From Clostridia bacterium (GTDB lineage: Bacteria; Bacillota; Clostridia; Christensenellales; CAG-138): a stretch of 28,189 nt of DNA. Made by a program: the position numbers and the translations under genes. The notes under the pieces are model-generated. The model was not told where the DNA came from and made no database searches. It saw only the letters and a program-made list of their open reading frames with translations. This document shows positions 1-7,549 of this stretch, one piece after another (position 1 is the stretch's first letter; each line of letters opens with the position of its first letter). The stretch is from assembly GCA_016296415.1 (NCBI GenBank), contig JAEDJH010000009.1:1-28189 (forward strand), read 5' to 3'.

Positions 1-3000
1 ACCTCGCACCGAAGGACGGTGTCCGCCTCAAAACCGATAGAAGCTCCCATTGAGCCGCAGGCATATGGGGAGGTGCAGGCGGTCGTTTGCCCGGGCGAAA
101 GCTTTGAGGTGGCGCTTGCCGTTGGCATTGCGCAAAGCAAAGCTGCGGCAATATGCGATGCGAAGGAGCTTTTGAAGGATATACGGCGTGAACAGGAGAT
201 GTCAAAGGTGCATGCCGAGAGCATATATGCCCTAAACGGCATACGGAGGGAAAACCTGCGGCTGTATGAGGCCGTTGCCGCAAGGCTGCTTTTGAGGCTC
301 CCCGAGAGCAATACCGCCGCATTGCCGACCGCTGCCGGCATGGAGGCTTTGTGGAGGTACGGAATTTCGGGGGATTTCCCGCTTGTTGCGGTGAAAATGT
401 CACGGGCTTCGCAGATGGGTACGGTCAGGCTTATAATAGATGCCGTGAAGTATATCAGGTTCAAGGGCTTTAAGGCGGATATAGCGGTAATAGGCGCCTT
501 CGGAGGGGATTATCGGGACGAGCTGCTTGATAAGATGGCAGCGGAGGTAAATGTTACCGAATCGAACATCCATATAATTCCGCTTCGCACGATAAGCGAC
601 GAAGAACTAAATCAGTACAGGAACGCTGCGTCGCTTTTTATAGATATGGACAAGGGGATCCGCTGGCTTTTCGGCAGAAAGGCGCAGGACGGCGAGAGGA
701 AAAGACCGAGTGCTTCCGGAAAAAAATACAGCGATATTTCCATTCCCAAGCCCGTGCTGAAGCTGTTTAACGGCATCGGCGGCTTTGACACAGAGAGAGC
801 GGAGTATGTTATTTTATTGAGCAAAGGACAGCATACACCGCTTCCCTGGTCGAACATAATTGCAAATGACAGCTTCGGAACTCTGGTGACGGAAACAGGA
901 GGAGGTTATACATGGTGCGGAAACTGTCGGGAGAACAAACTGACACCGTGGTATAACGAGCCCGTATCCGACAGACGTGGGGAGTTTGTATTTATAACCG
1001 ACGTCGAAAGCGGCAACAAATGGACGCTAATGCCCGGCAAGTATCAGGGCGAGGGTGATGTTACGGTAAGGCACGGCTACGGCTATACCTCTTTTGAGTC
1101 GGGGAACAACGGGCTTGTGCAGAGCGTGTGCATATTTACCGATTTGGAAAAACCCGTCAAGTATTCGCTGATACGAATTTACAATCCGCTAAGATGCAGA
1201 CGCAGGCTTTCGGTTTCCTACTTTGCGGATATTGTACTTGGGCAGAATAAAGGCAGGAGCAGCGTCTGCTCATATATAAAGGACGGAATACCCTTTTCGT
1301 ACAGTCTGAGGAGAAACGATGATGGAAAGCGTGCATATATCGCCGTATCCGGTGCGGAATTTAGGGCATCGGTGGATCGTGAGGCGGTGATGCTGCTTGA
1401 CAGCTTTGAAGCGGGTGAAGCAAAAATGTCGGGATTTGCTGCGGCAGAGTGCGAGCTCGAGCTTTCGGCGGGCGAAACCAAATGTATTGTTTTGCTGATG
1501 GGCTGTGAAACGGAGGAAAATGCAAAACGCACCCTCTCATGCACAACGCCGGAGAGCGCAGCAGACGAGCTGGAAGCCGTGAAGAGAGGATGGGGTCAAC
1601 GTCTTGACAGGATAAAGGTCAGGACCGTCGATGCTGCCTTTGATACTGTAATGAACGGCAGGCTTTTATACCAGACCATCGCATCGAGGCTTACGGCGAG
1701 GACGGGTTATTATCAATGCGGCGGTGCAATAGGCTTCAGGGATCAGCTTCAGGACGTAATGGCGCTTATTCAGACGGAGCCGGAAACGGCAAGAGAGTAC
1801 ATTATTTCAGCGGCGGAGCATCAGTATCCCGAGGGGGACGTGATGCACTGGTGGCATAACGGCATTGGCGGCGTGAGGACACGCTTCAGCGATGACAGGC
1901 TGTTTCTGCCGCTTGCGGTCGCAAAGTATATCGAGGTTACGGGAGACGAGGGCATACTTGATATTGAGGCAAGCTTCCTTGATGGCAAAGCTTTGGCGCA
2001 CGGCGAGGATTCGTCATATATGCCGATAGTACCATCGCATGAAAAGGGGAGCATATTTGAGCATTGCATGAGGGCGATCAAGGTTTCGATGAAAACGGGT
2101 CGGCACGGTATTCCCTTGATAGGCGGCGGCGACTGGAACGACGGCATGGACAAATTGGGAAGGCTCAACGGGGAGAGCATTTGGCTCGGCTGGCTGCTGC
2201 TGATAGTGATAAAACTGATGCTCCCGTACACTTCGGTGCGTGATGAAAAAGCTGCAGGTGAGCTGGAAGACTTTGCGGTAAATCTTAAAATCTCGCTTGA
2301 GGAGCACGGCTGGGATAAAAATTGGTATAAACGTGTAATATTCGACGGCGGCACTCTCGGTTCGTTCGGGCAAGCCGAATGCACGATTGATGCAATTTCA
2401 CAGATTTTTGCCGTGTTTGCAGGGGCGAAAAGGGGCGACGAAGCGATGCGCCGTGCGGTGGAAATGCTCTGCGATGAGGAAAACGGGCTGATGAAGCTGC
2501 TTTCACCGCCGTTTGATAAAATGACAACCGAGGTCGGCTATATACAGGAATATTTGCCGGGCGTCAGGGAGAACGGCGGACAGTATTCCCATGCAACGGC
2601 GTGGGCGGTCATAGCGGAAGCTCTGCTCAAAAATCCCGTTGAGGCACGGAGACTTTTTGCGTGTGTGAATCCTATAGAGCATACCCTGACGGAGTTTGAC
2701 GCCGCAAGGTATAAGGCGGAGCCCTATGCGGTCGCAGGTGACATATACTCCGTGGGACATAACGCATCGAGGGCGGGATGGAGCTGGTACACGGGTGCGG
2801 CCGGATGGCTCTATACAGCAGGGCTGGAGTACATTCTGGGAGTCAGAAAAAAAGGAAACGTGCTCTCGATAACTCCTTGTGCGGTTTGGGACAGGTTTGA
2901 GCTTGAGTATCGCTATCAAAGCAGCCTGTATAAAATTACGGTCGTAAACGGTAAGAAGGATAGGATAACCGTTGACGGAAAGAATGTGGACAGGCTCATT

Positions 3001-3051
3001 TTGAAGGATGACGGTAAAACGCATAATGTGATGTATCATACCGTTTGGTAA
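1..3051 (+). CDS. Cyclic beta-1,2-glucan synthase-like protein, C-terminal part with GH94 phosphorylase module (5' truncated)
   Basis: The frame is open from base 1, so this is the end of a longer gene; the GTG at 19 is probably internal. The first ~240 residues resemble the linker of NdvB/ChvB-type proteins (YGISGDFPLVAVKM). A GH94 module follows: GGGYTWCGNCRENKLTPW near 900-950, VRHGYGYTSFE, GFRDQLQDVMAL near 1734-1765, GGVRTRFSDDRLFLPLAV, and GGGDWNDGMDKLG near 2125-2160. The second Asp of DWNDG (2140-2142) is the expected general acid of GH94 phosphorolysis. In NdvB-like enzymes a membrane glycosyltransferase (GT84) builds a beta-1,2-glucan and the GH94 part trims its length; the GT84 part would lie upstream of the window. 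A stand-alone cellobiose- or sophorose-type phosphorylase is less likely because the linker is present. Membership of GH94 is very likely; the exact glucan is inferred. Stop TAA is at 3049-3051. Confidence 0.85.
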   Translation, partial: TSHRRTVSASKPIEAPIEPQAYGEVQAVVCPGESFEVALAVGIAQSKAAAICDAKELLKDIRREQEMSKVHAESIYALNGIRRENLRLYEAVAARLLLRLPESNTAALPTAAGMEALWRYGISGDFPLVAVKMSRASQMGTVRLIIDAVKYIRFKGFKADIAVIGAFGGDYRDELLDKMAAEVNVTESNIHIIPLRTISDEELNQYRNAASLFIDMDKGIRWLFGRKAQDGERKRPSASGKKYSDISIPKPVLKLFNGIGGFDTERAEYVILLSKGQHTPLPWSNIIANDSFGTLVTETGGGYTWCGNCRENKLTPWYNEPVSDRRGEFVFITDVESGNKWTLMPGKYQGEGDVTVRHGYGYTSFESGNNGLVQSVCIFTDLEKPVKYSLIRIYNPLRCRRRLSVSYFADIVLGQNKGRSSVCSYIKDGIPFSYSLRRNDDGKRAYIAVSGAEFRASVDREAVMLLDSFEAGEAKMSGFAAAECELELSAGETKCIVLLMGCETEENAKRTLSCTTPESAADELEAVKRGWGQRLDRIKVRTVDAAFDTVMNGRLLYQTIASRLTARTGYYQCGGAIGFRDQLQDVMALIQTEPETAREYIISAAEHQYPEGDVMHWWHNGIGGVRTRFSDDRLFLPLAVAKYIEVTGDEGILDIEASFLDGKALAHGEDSSYMPIVPSHEKGSIFEHCMRAIKVSMKTGRHGIPLIGGGDWNDGMDKLGRLNGESIWLGWLLLIVIKLMLPYTSVRDEKAAGELEDFAVNLKISLEEHGWDKNWYKRVIFDGGTLGSFGQAECTIDAISQIFAVFAGAKRGDEAMRRAVEMLCDEENGLMKLLSPPFDKMTTEVGYIQEYLPGVRENGGQYSHATAWAVIAEALLKNPVEARRLFACVNPIEHTLTEFDAARYKAEPYAVAGDIYSVGHNASRAGWSWYTGAAGWLYTAGLEYILGVRKKGNVLSITPCAVWDRFELEYRYQSSLYKITVVNGKKDRITVDGKNVDRLILKDDGKTHNVMYHTVW

Positions 3052-3066
3052 CTGAGCAATAGGAAA

Positions 3067-3093
3067 GCAACCACCGATAAAGTCGGTGGTTGC
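3067..3093. terminator. Inverted repeat between convergent genes, probable terminator
   Basis: A perfect 11-bp stem (GCAACCACCGA at 3067-3077, TCGGTGGTTGC at 3083-3093) with a 5-base loop lies between the converging ends of the glucan synthase gene and the minus-strand YegP-like gene. Read on the minus strand the stem is followed by TTTCC, a short U tract. On the plus strand no U tract follows. It therefore fits best as the terminator of the minus-strand gene and may also limit read-through from the left. Confidence 0.6.
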
Positions 3094-3112
3094 GGTGCTT
3101 TAACAGCTAAGT

Positions 3113-3484
3113 TTATTCTGCGTCAACGATTTTTGCATCGGCGGCGTTTTTACGAACGCTCTCAATACCGTTCATGCAGGAGTTTTTTGCCTTGTAGCCC
3201 TCGGATACGGCGATCGTTTTGCCGTTTCTTGCGGTGAGGCGGAAGCGGTATTCGCCGGCTTTGTCCGTATATACTTCAAACTTTGGATTGAGAAGCTTTG
3301 CAAAGCCCTCTTCGGTCTGATCCTCTACGTTTGCGATAGGGGCATTTTTGATTACGCTGGCAATGCCCTTTTTGCAGGATGCCGGAGAAGTATAAACTTC
3401 ACTGGTCGCAATCACTTCGCCGTTATTCGCAACGAGATCGAACTTTACGCCGGTGGCGGTCGTCTTTTTAATAAATTTACCCAT
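3113..3484 (-). CDS. YegP-family protein with two DUF1508 repeats
   Basis: The 123-residue protein consists of two copies of the ~50-residue DUF1508 (UPF0339/YegP) unit, about residues 2-56 and 68-123. Each has the pattern of a beta-hairpin ending in NGEVIATSE or NGKTIAVSE, then Y, a short spacer with Cys, GI.SV and a final NA. This duplicated small alpha/beta protein is widespread; its function is not established, so none is assigned. The start is ATG at 3482-3484 (read on the minus strand), preceded by AAGGAGG six bases upstream, and there is a consensus promoter further upstream. It is the only minus-strand gene in the window and appears monocistronic. There is no signal peptide or membrane segment, so it should be cytoplasmic. 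Confidence 0.88.
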   Translation of the reverse strand: MGKFIKKTTATGVKFDLVANNGEVIATSEVYTSPASCKKGIASVIKNAPIANVEDQTEEGFAKLLNPKFEVYTDKAGEYRFRLTARNGKTIAVSEGYKAKNSCMNGIESVRKNAADAKIVDAE

Positions 3485-3513
3485 GGGTTTTCCTCCTTAA
3501 ATTCGTTAATAGT

Positions 3514-3542
3514 ATAATATAACCGCAAAAAAGCTATGTCAA
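3514..3542 (-). promoter_or_regulatory. Sigma-A-type promoter of the YegP-like gene
   Basis: On the minus strand TTGACA (3537-3542) is followed after exactly 17 bases by TATTAT (3514-3519). The transcript would start near 3507 and have a leader of about 20 bases containing AAGGAGG. This is a near-consensus housekeeping promoter. Confidence 0.75.
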
Positions 3543-3640
3543 TCGTTTTATTTAATTTGAGGCTCAACTCGGAGCATAAATCGGAGAGCGGAGCCGCTTA
3601 AAGTGCAAAATACAGTTTATATATCAAAAATCCTCTTTGC

Positions 3641-3669
3641 TTGACCTTTTATTATAAAGGCAATATAAT
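3641..3669 (+). promoter_or_regulatory. Sigma-A-type promoter of the DUF937-deoB transcript
   Basis: TTGACC (3641-3646), a 17-base spacer and a perfect TATAAT (3664-3669) precede the DUF937 gene, whose ATG is at 3699. It diverges from the promoter at 3514-3542, with about 100 bases between the two -35 boxes. That interval contains only short imperfect repeats (TCGGAG twice, and GGCTC/GAGCC), with no convincing operator. Confidence 0.78.
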
Positions 3670-3698
3670 AGATATATAAAATTATAAGGAGAATCTCA

Positions 3699-4379
3699 AT
3701 GAAACTGAACGATATTCTGTCAAAGACCACAATATCAAAGATAAGCAAGCAGACGGGTGCAACCTCAACACAGGTTGAAAGCGTACTCAAAACCGGCATC
3801 CCTGCGCTGGTGGAGTCGATGTCGAACAATGCGTCAAACAAGAGCGGCGCAGAGTCCTTGATGAATGCCCTTAACAAGCACTCAAAATCCGGCGTCGATA
3901 AGGAACTGAACAATTCCGATGCTACCGACGGCGCAAAGATACTCAAGCACATACTCGGAGACAACGGAAAAAAGGTTGTCGGCTCATTGGCAAAGTCGAG
4001 CGGAACAAGCTCCAAAAAGGCCACCTCCATACTTTCCATGGCGGCTCCGCTGCTCCTTAACATACTCGGCAATCAGGCAAGCTCGAACAATACGCAGGCA
4101 AGCGGTCTGTCCTCGATGCTCGGCTCGCTTTTGGGCGGCGGCTCGCAGTCAAACTCTTCGGGCTCGGGCAATCTGCTGACCTCGCTGCTCGGCTCGGCAT
4201 TGTCGGCCGGCAACTCGAACGATGATTCCGATAACGGCAATTCATTCCTTTCCGGCGGAGCGGGTTTGCTTTCTTCTCTGCTCGGCGGCTCAAATGATGA
4301 CGATGCTGACGACGATGACGATGATGACAGCGACGGCGGCCTCGGAAGCGCCCTGTTCGGACTTTTGACCGGCAAATAA
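3699..4379 (+). CDS. DUF937-family protein with acidic, low-complexity C-terminal half
   Basis: Residues ~1-125 are a helical domain resembling DUF937: LNDILSKTTISKISKQTGAT, repeated helices around VESVLKTGIPALVESM and LKHILGDNGKKVVGSL, then MAAPLLLNILGNQ. The second half (about 130-226) is low complexity: Ser/Asn/Gly linkers, repeated LLGSLL-type short hydrophobic segments, and a run of Asp residues close to the end before GLGSALFGLLTGK. The biochemical role of DUF937 is not known to me. The start ATG at 3699 follows AAGGAG at a normal distance. The gene ends 13 bases before deoB, so the two are probably co-transcribed, although no functional link to pentose phosphate metabolism is evident. 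No signal peptide was seen. Confidence 0.82.
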   Translation: MKLNDILSKTTISKISKQTGATSTQVESVLKTGIPALVESMSNNASNKSGAESLMNALNKHSKSGVDKELNNSDATDGAKILKHILGDNGKKVVGSLAKSSGTSSKKATSILSMAAPLLLNILGNQASSNNTQASGLSSMLGSLLGGGSQSNSSGSGNLLTSLLGSALSAGNSNDDSDNGNSFLSGGAGLLSSLLGGSNDDDADDDDDDDSDGGLGSALFGLLTGK

Positions 4380-4392
4380 TTTGGGAGAAAAT

Positions 4393-5562
4393 ATGAAAAA
4401 GAGAGCATTTATTATCGTTCTTGACAGCGTTGGAATCGGTGCGCTTCCGGATGCTGCGGATTTTGGTGACGCAGGTGCGGATACGCTCGGAAACATATTG
4501 AGGGAGCGAGGAGTCTTGAACATTCCCAATATGTACAAGATGGGTCTTGGAAACATCGACAGCGCAAAGCTTCCTCCGGTTGAATCGCCCTCTGCCGCTT
4601 ACGGAAGAGCCATGGAAATAACCAAGGCAAAGGACACCACCTGCGGACATTGGGAAATGGCGGGGCTTTTGATGGATAACCCGTTTCGGGTATTCCCGGG
4701 CGGCTTCCCGAGGGAGGTCATGGACGAATTTGAAAAGCGCATCGGAAGAAAGACGCTTGCAAATTATCCGGCCTCCGGCACGGCTATAATACAGGAGCTT
4801 GGTGACGAGCATGTAAAAACCGGCTTCCCGATAGTGTATACCTCAGCCGACAGCGTATTTCAAATCGCCGCCCATGAGGATGTTATACCGCTTGACGAGC
4901 TGTACCGCATGTGCGAAATTGCGAGAGAGCTGCTTTACGGCGACTATTTTGTGGGCAGGGTTATCGCAAGACCGTTTAAGGGTGAAAGCGGGAATTATTA
5001 CAGAACCGAAAACAGAAAGGACTATGCCGTTGAGCCGACGAAGGAAACCATACTCGACGGACTTTTCGAGGGCGGATACACCACTGTTGCGGTTGGCAAG
5101 ATTGAGGACATATTTGCGCACAGGGGCATAAGCATCGTCGATCATACAAAGAACAATGTTTCGGGCATCGATGCAACGGTCAGGATCGCCAAGGAAGGCA
5201 CGGGTGACTTCGTATTTGTAAACCTTGTGGACTTTGATATGCTCTATGGACACAGAAACGATGTGGAGGGATATGCAAAGGCGCTCGAATACTTTGACAG
5301 CCGCCTTCCCGAGATAACCGATTCGATGCATGATGGCGATTTGCTGATAATTACCGCCGACCACGGCTGTGACCCCACGCATCCCGGCACCGACCATACA
5401 AGAGAGTATATTCCGATTCTCGTTACCGGCAAGGGACTCGACATCAAATGCGGCAATATCGGCACACGTGAAAGCTTTGCGGATATAGGTGCAACGGTGT
5501 TTGAGTATATCACCGGCAGGCAGTGGACGACGGGAGCTTCGTTCCTCGGGCAAATTCTATAA
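4393..5562 (+). CDS. deoB: Phosphopentomutase DeoB
   Basis: Cytoplasmic enzyme that interconverts (deoxy)ribose 1-phosphate and (deoxy)ribose 5-phosphate in nucleoside catabolism and salvage. At 389 residues it has the usual family length. It belongs to the alkaline phosphatase superfamily. The two-metal site aligns with the Bacillus cereus enzyme: Asp11 in LDSVGIGALPDA, Thr82 in KDTTCGHWE (the phosphorylated Thr), Asp282 and His287 in DFDMLYGHRND, Asp323-His324 in TADHGCDP, and His335 in GTDHTRE. All are present, so it should be active. I chose ATG at 4393 rather than the in-frame TTG at 4381 because GGGAGA sits five bases before it. It follows the DUF937 gene directly and is closed by a strong terminator. 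No purine nucleoside phosphorylase gene, a frequent partner, is adjacent. Confidence 0.97.
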   Translation: MKKRAFIIVLDSVGIGALPDAADFGDAGADTLGNILRERGVLNIPNMYKMGLGNIDSAKLPPVESPSAAYGRAMEITKAKDTTCGHWEMAGLLMDNPFRVFPGGFPREVMDEFEKRIGRKTLANYPASGTAIIQELGDEHVKTGFPIVYTSADSVFQIAAHEDVIPLDELYRMCEIARELLYGDYFVGRVIARPFKGESGNYYRTENRKDYAVEPTKETILDGLFEGGYTTVAVGKIEDIFAHRGISIVDHTKNNVSGIDATVRIAKEGTGDFVFVNLVDFDMLYGHRNDVEGYAKALEYFDSRLPEITDSMHDGDLLIITADHGCDPTHPGTDHTREYIPILVTGKGLDIKCGNIGTRESFADIGATVFEYITGRQWTTGASFLGQIL

Positions 5563-5579
5563 GACCTAAAATCATACAT

Positions 5580-5632
5580 AAAACGCTTTCCGAAGAATAT
5601 AATTTCAATAAATATTCCGGGAGGCGTTTTTT
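5580..5632 (+). terminator. Intrinsic terminator after deoB that overlaps the next gene's ribosome binding site
   Basis: The arm at 5580-5592 pairs without a gap with 5618-5630 (13 pairs, two of them G-T). Above a two-base AA bulge, GAATAT (5595-5600) pairs with ATATTC (5612-5617), leaving an 11-base loop. Six T residues (5627-5632) follow or close the stem. The 3' arm contains GGGAGG (5619/5620-5624), the only ribosome binding site for the ATG at 5635. The hairpin should end the deoB transcript and, in any read-through RNA, hide that site. Confidence 0.85.
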
Positions 5633-5634
5633 AT

Positions 5635-6816
5635 ATGAAAAAAGCTGTCGCACTGATAATTATAGCCGCCTTGTGTTTTTTGCTGACGCCGTGCACATTT
5701 GCCGAAATCGCAGAGGAATATCAAAAGGAGCTTAAAGCTGCCTTCCTTGCGGAGAGCAGCTCCATGGCTGCCGTTTTGGAATGGAATCCGGATGAAAAGC
5801 TCAATGTTGCGGGGCTGTCGAGACTGCCGTCGCTTCTTGCGGTATGCAGGGCATTTTCCGAAGGAAAGCTTTCGCTTGAGCAAAGCGTAACGGTCAGCCG
5901 TGCCGCATCGGAAGTATCGGGACCTACCGCATTCGTGCAGGCGAATGAAAGAATAAGCGCAGAAAGTCTGCTTAAAAGCGCCGTTATGATCTCGGCGGGC
6001 GATGCACTGTACGCTTTGGGCGAGGCTGCGTTCGGGTCTGAGGAGGCTTTTTTGGCGGCGGTAAATTCGGAACTCAAGACACTCGGTATAGATGCGGAAT
6101 ACACCTCATGCGTAGGCGAAAATGCACAGCTCAGCGCAAGGGATCTGTTTTTGACGGCAAGGGAGCTTGTGAAAAATGAATATTTCCGCAAATTCTCAAA
6201 CCTTTATATGGATGAAATATCGCACGAGAACGCCTCCTCGACGGAGCTTGTCAATCCGAACAAGCTTGTAAAAAACTATGCGGGCTGCTTTGGGACCGCA
6301 ACCGGTTCGTCATCGGATGCCGGCTATTGCGGCGTGTTTACGGTGGAAAAAAACGGAATGAAGCTTATTTTGGTGACGGTTGGCTCGGAAAATTCGTCAA
6401 AACGCTTTGAAACGGCAACAAAGCTGCTGGATGCGGCATTTGCCGGCTATTCCTCAGTAAGGCTGATCGGTGAGGGAGAGATAGTGGCGGAGGACATAAA
6501 AGTTGCAAATTCCGCCGGAAAAAAACTTTCGGGGGCGGCGGCACGGGAGCTGTCCGTGCTTCTTTCGAAGGACGGGATTGCGCCGTCGAAGCAGATAGAG
6601 CTAACGGAAGGGCTTTCGGCACCAATAAAAAAGGGGGATAAGATAGGTGTTGTAAATTTCGTCGGGCAGGACGGAAAGACAGCGGCAAGCGTTGATATTG
6701 TGGCAACGGACGATGTCGCCGAGGCAACGCTCTTTGATTATATCCTGTTCATCGCAAGAACCTGGGTTGAGCTTGTGTGGAAAACCGGCCAAACAGCGGC
6801 GCAGCAGCACGGATGA
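5635..6816 (+). CDS. DacF-like peptidase S11 protein lacking catalytic residues (probable pseudoenzyme)
   Basis: A signal peptide (residues ~1-23, hydrophobic core AVALIIIAALCFLLT, likely cleaved after TFA) precedes a D-Ala-D-Ala carboxypeptidase S11 domain (~25-275), a PBP5-type C-terminal domain (~275-360) and a C-terminal hydrophobic/amphipathic helix (~366-383). The 393-residue length and architecture are those of DacF/PBP5. However, the SxxK motif position reads GLSR (60-63), so the nucleophilic Ser is Gly and the Lys is Arg; the SxN motif reads SAG (120-122); and the KTG motif reads ATG (222-224). Surrounding segments align well (VTVSRAASEVSGPTAFVQANE, SSDAGYC, KNGMKLILVTVG). The frame is intact, so this is not a decayed gene. 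Canonical carboxypeptidase activity is unlikely. The position between deoB and the M50-scpA-scpB group is a common place for dacF in Clostridia. It may bind peptidoglycan at the outer membrane face; that is inference. Confidence 0.85.
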   Translation: MKKAVALIIIAALCFLLTPCTFAEIAEEYQKELKAAFLAESSSMAAVLEWNPDEKLNVAGLSRLPSLLAVCRAFSEGKLSLEQSVTVSRAASEVSGPTAFVQANERISAESLLKSAVMISAGDALYALGEAAFGSEEAFLAAVNSELKTLGIDAEYTSCVGENAQLSARDLFLTARELVKNEYFRKFSNLYMDEISHENASSTELVNPNKLVKNYAGCFGTATGSSSDAGYCGVFTVEKNGMKLILVTVGSENSSKRFETATKLLDAAFAGYSSVRLIGEGEIVAEDIKVANSAGKKLSGAAARELSVLLSKDGIAPSKQIELTEGLSAPIKKGDKIGVVNFVGQDGKTAASVDIVATDDVAEATLFDYILFIARTWVELVWKTGQTAAQQHG

Positions 6817-6837
6817 AAGGTCATGCCGCTAATTTTG

Positions 6838-6866
6838 TTGCATTAACCCCGTGAATGCCTTATAAT
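6838..6866 (+). promoter_or_regulatory. Sigma-A-type promoter of the M50 protease-scpA-scpB operon
   Basis: TTGCAT (6838-6843), a 17-base spacer and a perfect TATAAT (6861-6866) lie 31 bases before the ATG at 6898. The preceding gene ends at 6816 without a recognisable terminator, so read-through into this operon is also possible. Confidence 0.7.
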
Positions 6867-6897
6867 GGCTTTATAAATCAAAATGGGGTAGCTTTGA

Positions 6898-7548
6898 ATG
6901 AATTATACTATCATAAATGCGATTTACTCGTTTGTCGCTTTTGCTTTTGCAATATCCTTTCACGAATGGGCGCATGCTTTTGCGGCCTATAGGCTTGGCG
7001 ACCCAACCGCAAGAAATGCGGGAAGAATGACGCTGAATCCGTTTAAGCATATCGACCTTTTCGGAACTTTGATGCTGCTTGTTTTCGGCTTCGGCTGGGC
7101 AAAGCCCGTTCCCGTAAACCCCAGAAACTATAAAAACCTGATTCGCGACGATATAATCGTTTCGCTTGCGGGCGTTTTAGTAAACATGCTGCTTGCGTTC
7201 GTTTTCATGCCTCTTTCGCTGTATCTTGTACAAATATCGCTTGAGCAGCAAAGCATTGTTCTGTCCGTGCTTGCGGCGATGGTCGACTATTTTGTATTTA
7301 TCAACATTACGCTGGCGATTTTCAACCTTATCCCCGTTCCGCCGCTCGACGGTTCTCACGTTCTGGAGGATCTGCTCATAAGAAAAGTGGGCCCGAAACC
7401 CTTTATATGGATGAGAAACAACAGCAGATACCTTCTTATCGGCGTGCTGATAATACTTCGCATTACGGGAGTATTGTCCTTGGTTACAAACTCCGTGTAT
7501 GAGGGCATTGCGAGCCTGTATATGCCCTTATTGGAGACGATACTGTAA
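6898..7548 (+). CDS. Site-2 protease family (M50) membrane metalloprotease, small YwhC-like type
   Basis: The 216-residue protein is a compact intramembrane zinc metalloprotease with five or so membrane helices and no PDZ domain. The zinc motif HEWAH (His22, Glu23, His26) lies in the first or second helix, and the third-ligand segment NLIPVPPLDGSH is in the third helix region. Conserved GRMTLNPFKHIDLFGTLML and WAKPVPVNP are typical of the group. These proteins are thought to cleave membrane-embedded peptides, but substrates are generally unknown. It lies one base upstream of scpA, an arrangement often seen in Clostridia. The ribosome binding site is weak (GGGG at 6885-6888, eight to nine bases before ATG). 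It is distinct from the larger RseP-like protease at 21093. Confidence 0.92.
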   Translation: MNYTIINAIYSFVAFAFAISFHEWAHAFAAYRLGDPTARNAGRMTLNPFKHIDLFGTLMLLVFGFGWAKPVPVNPRNYKNLIRDDIIVSLAGVLVNMLLAFVFMPLSLYLVQISLEQQSIVLSVLAAMVDYFVFINITLAIFNLIPVPPLDGSHVLEDLLIRKVGPKPFIWMRNNSRYLLIGVLIILRITGVLSLVTNSVYEGIASLYMPLLETIL

Positions 7549-7549
7549 T

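Noticed and set aside
19..3051. A complete gene starting at GTG 19.
   Set aside because: The frame is open to base 1, no ribosome site precedes the GTG, and the first residues fall in the middle of the NdvB-type linker.
3543..3640. Short direct repeats (TCGGAG) and inverted GGCTC/GAGCC between the divergent promoters as an operator.
   Set aside because: The repeats are only five or six bases, imperfectly placed, and no regulator gene is nearby.
5635..6816. The S11-like gene as an active D-Ala-D-Ala carboxypeptidase with SRLP at 62-65 as the active-site motif.
   Set aside because: That placement also lacks the Lys, and the gapless family alignment places GLSR (60-63) at SxxK; SxN and KTG are lost as well.
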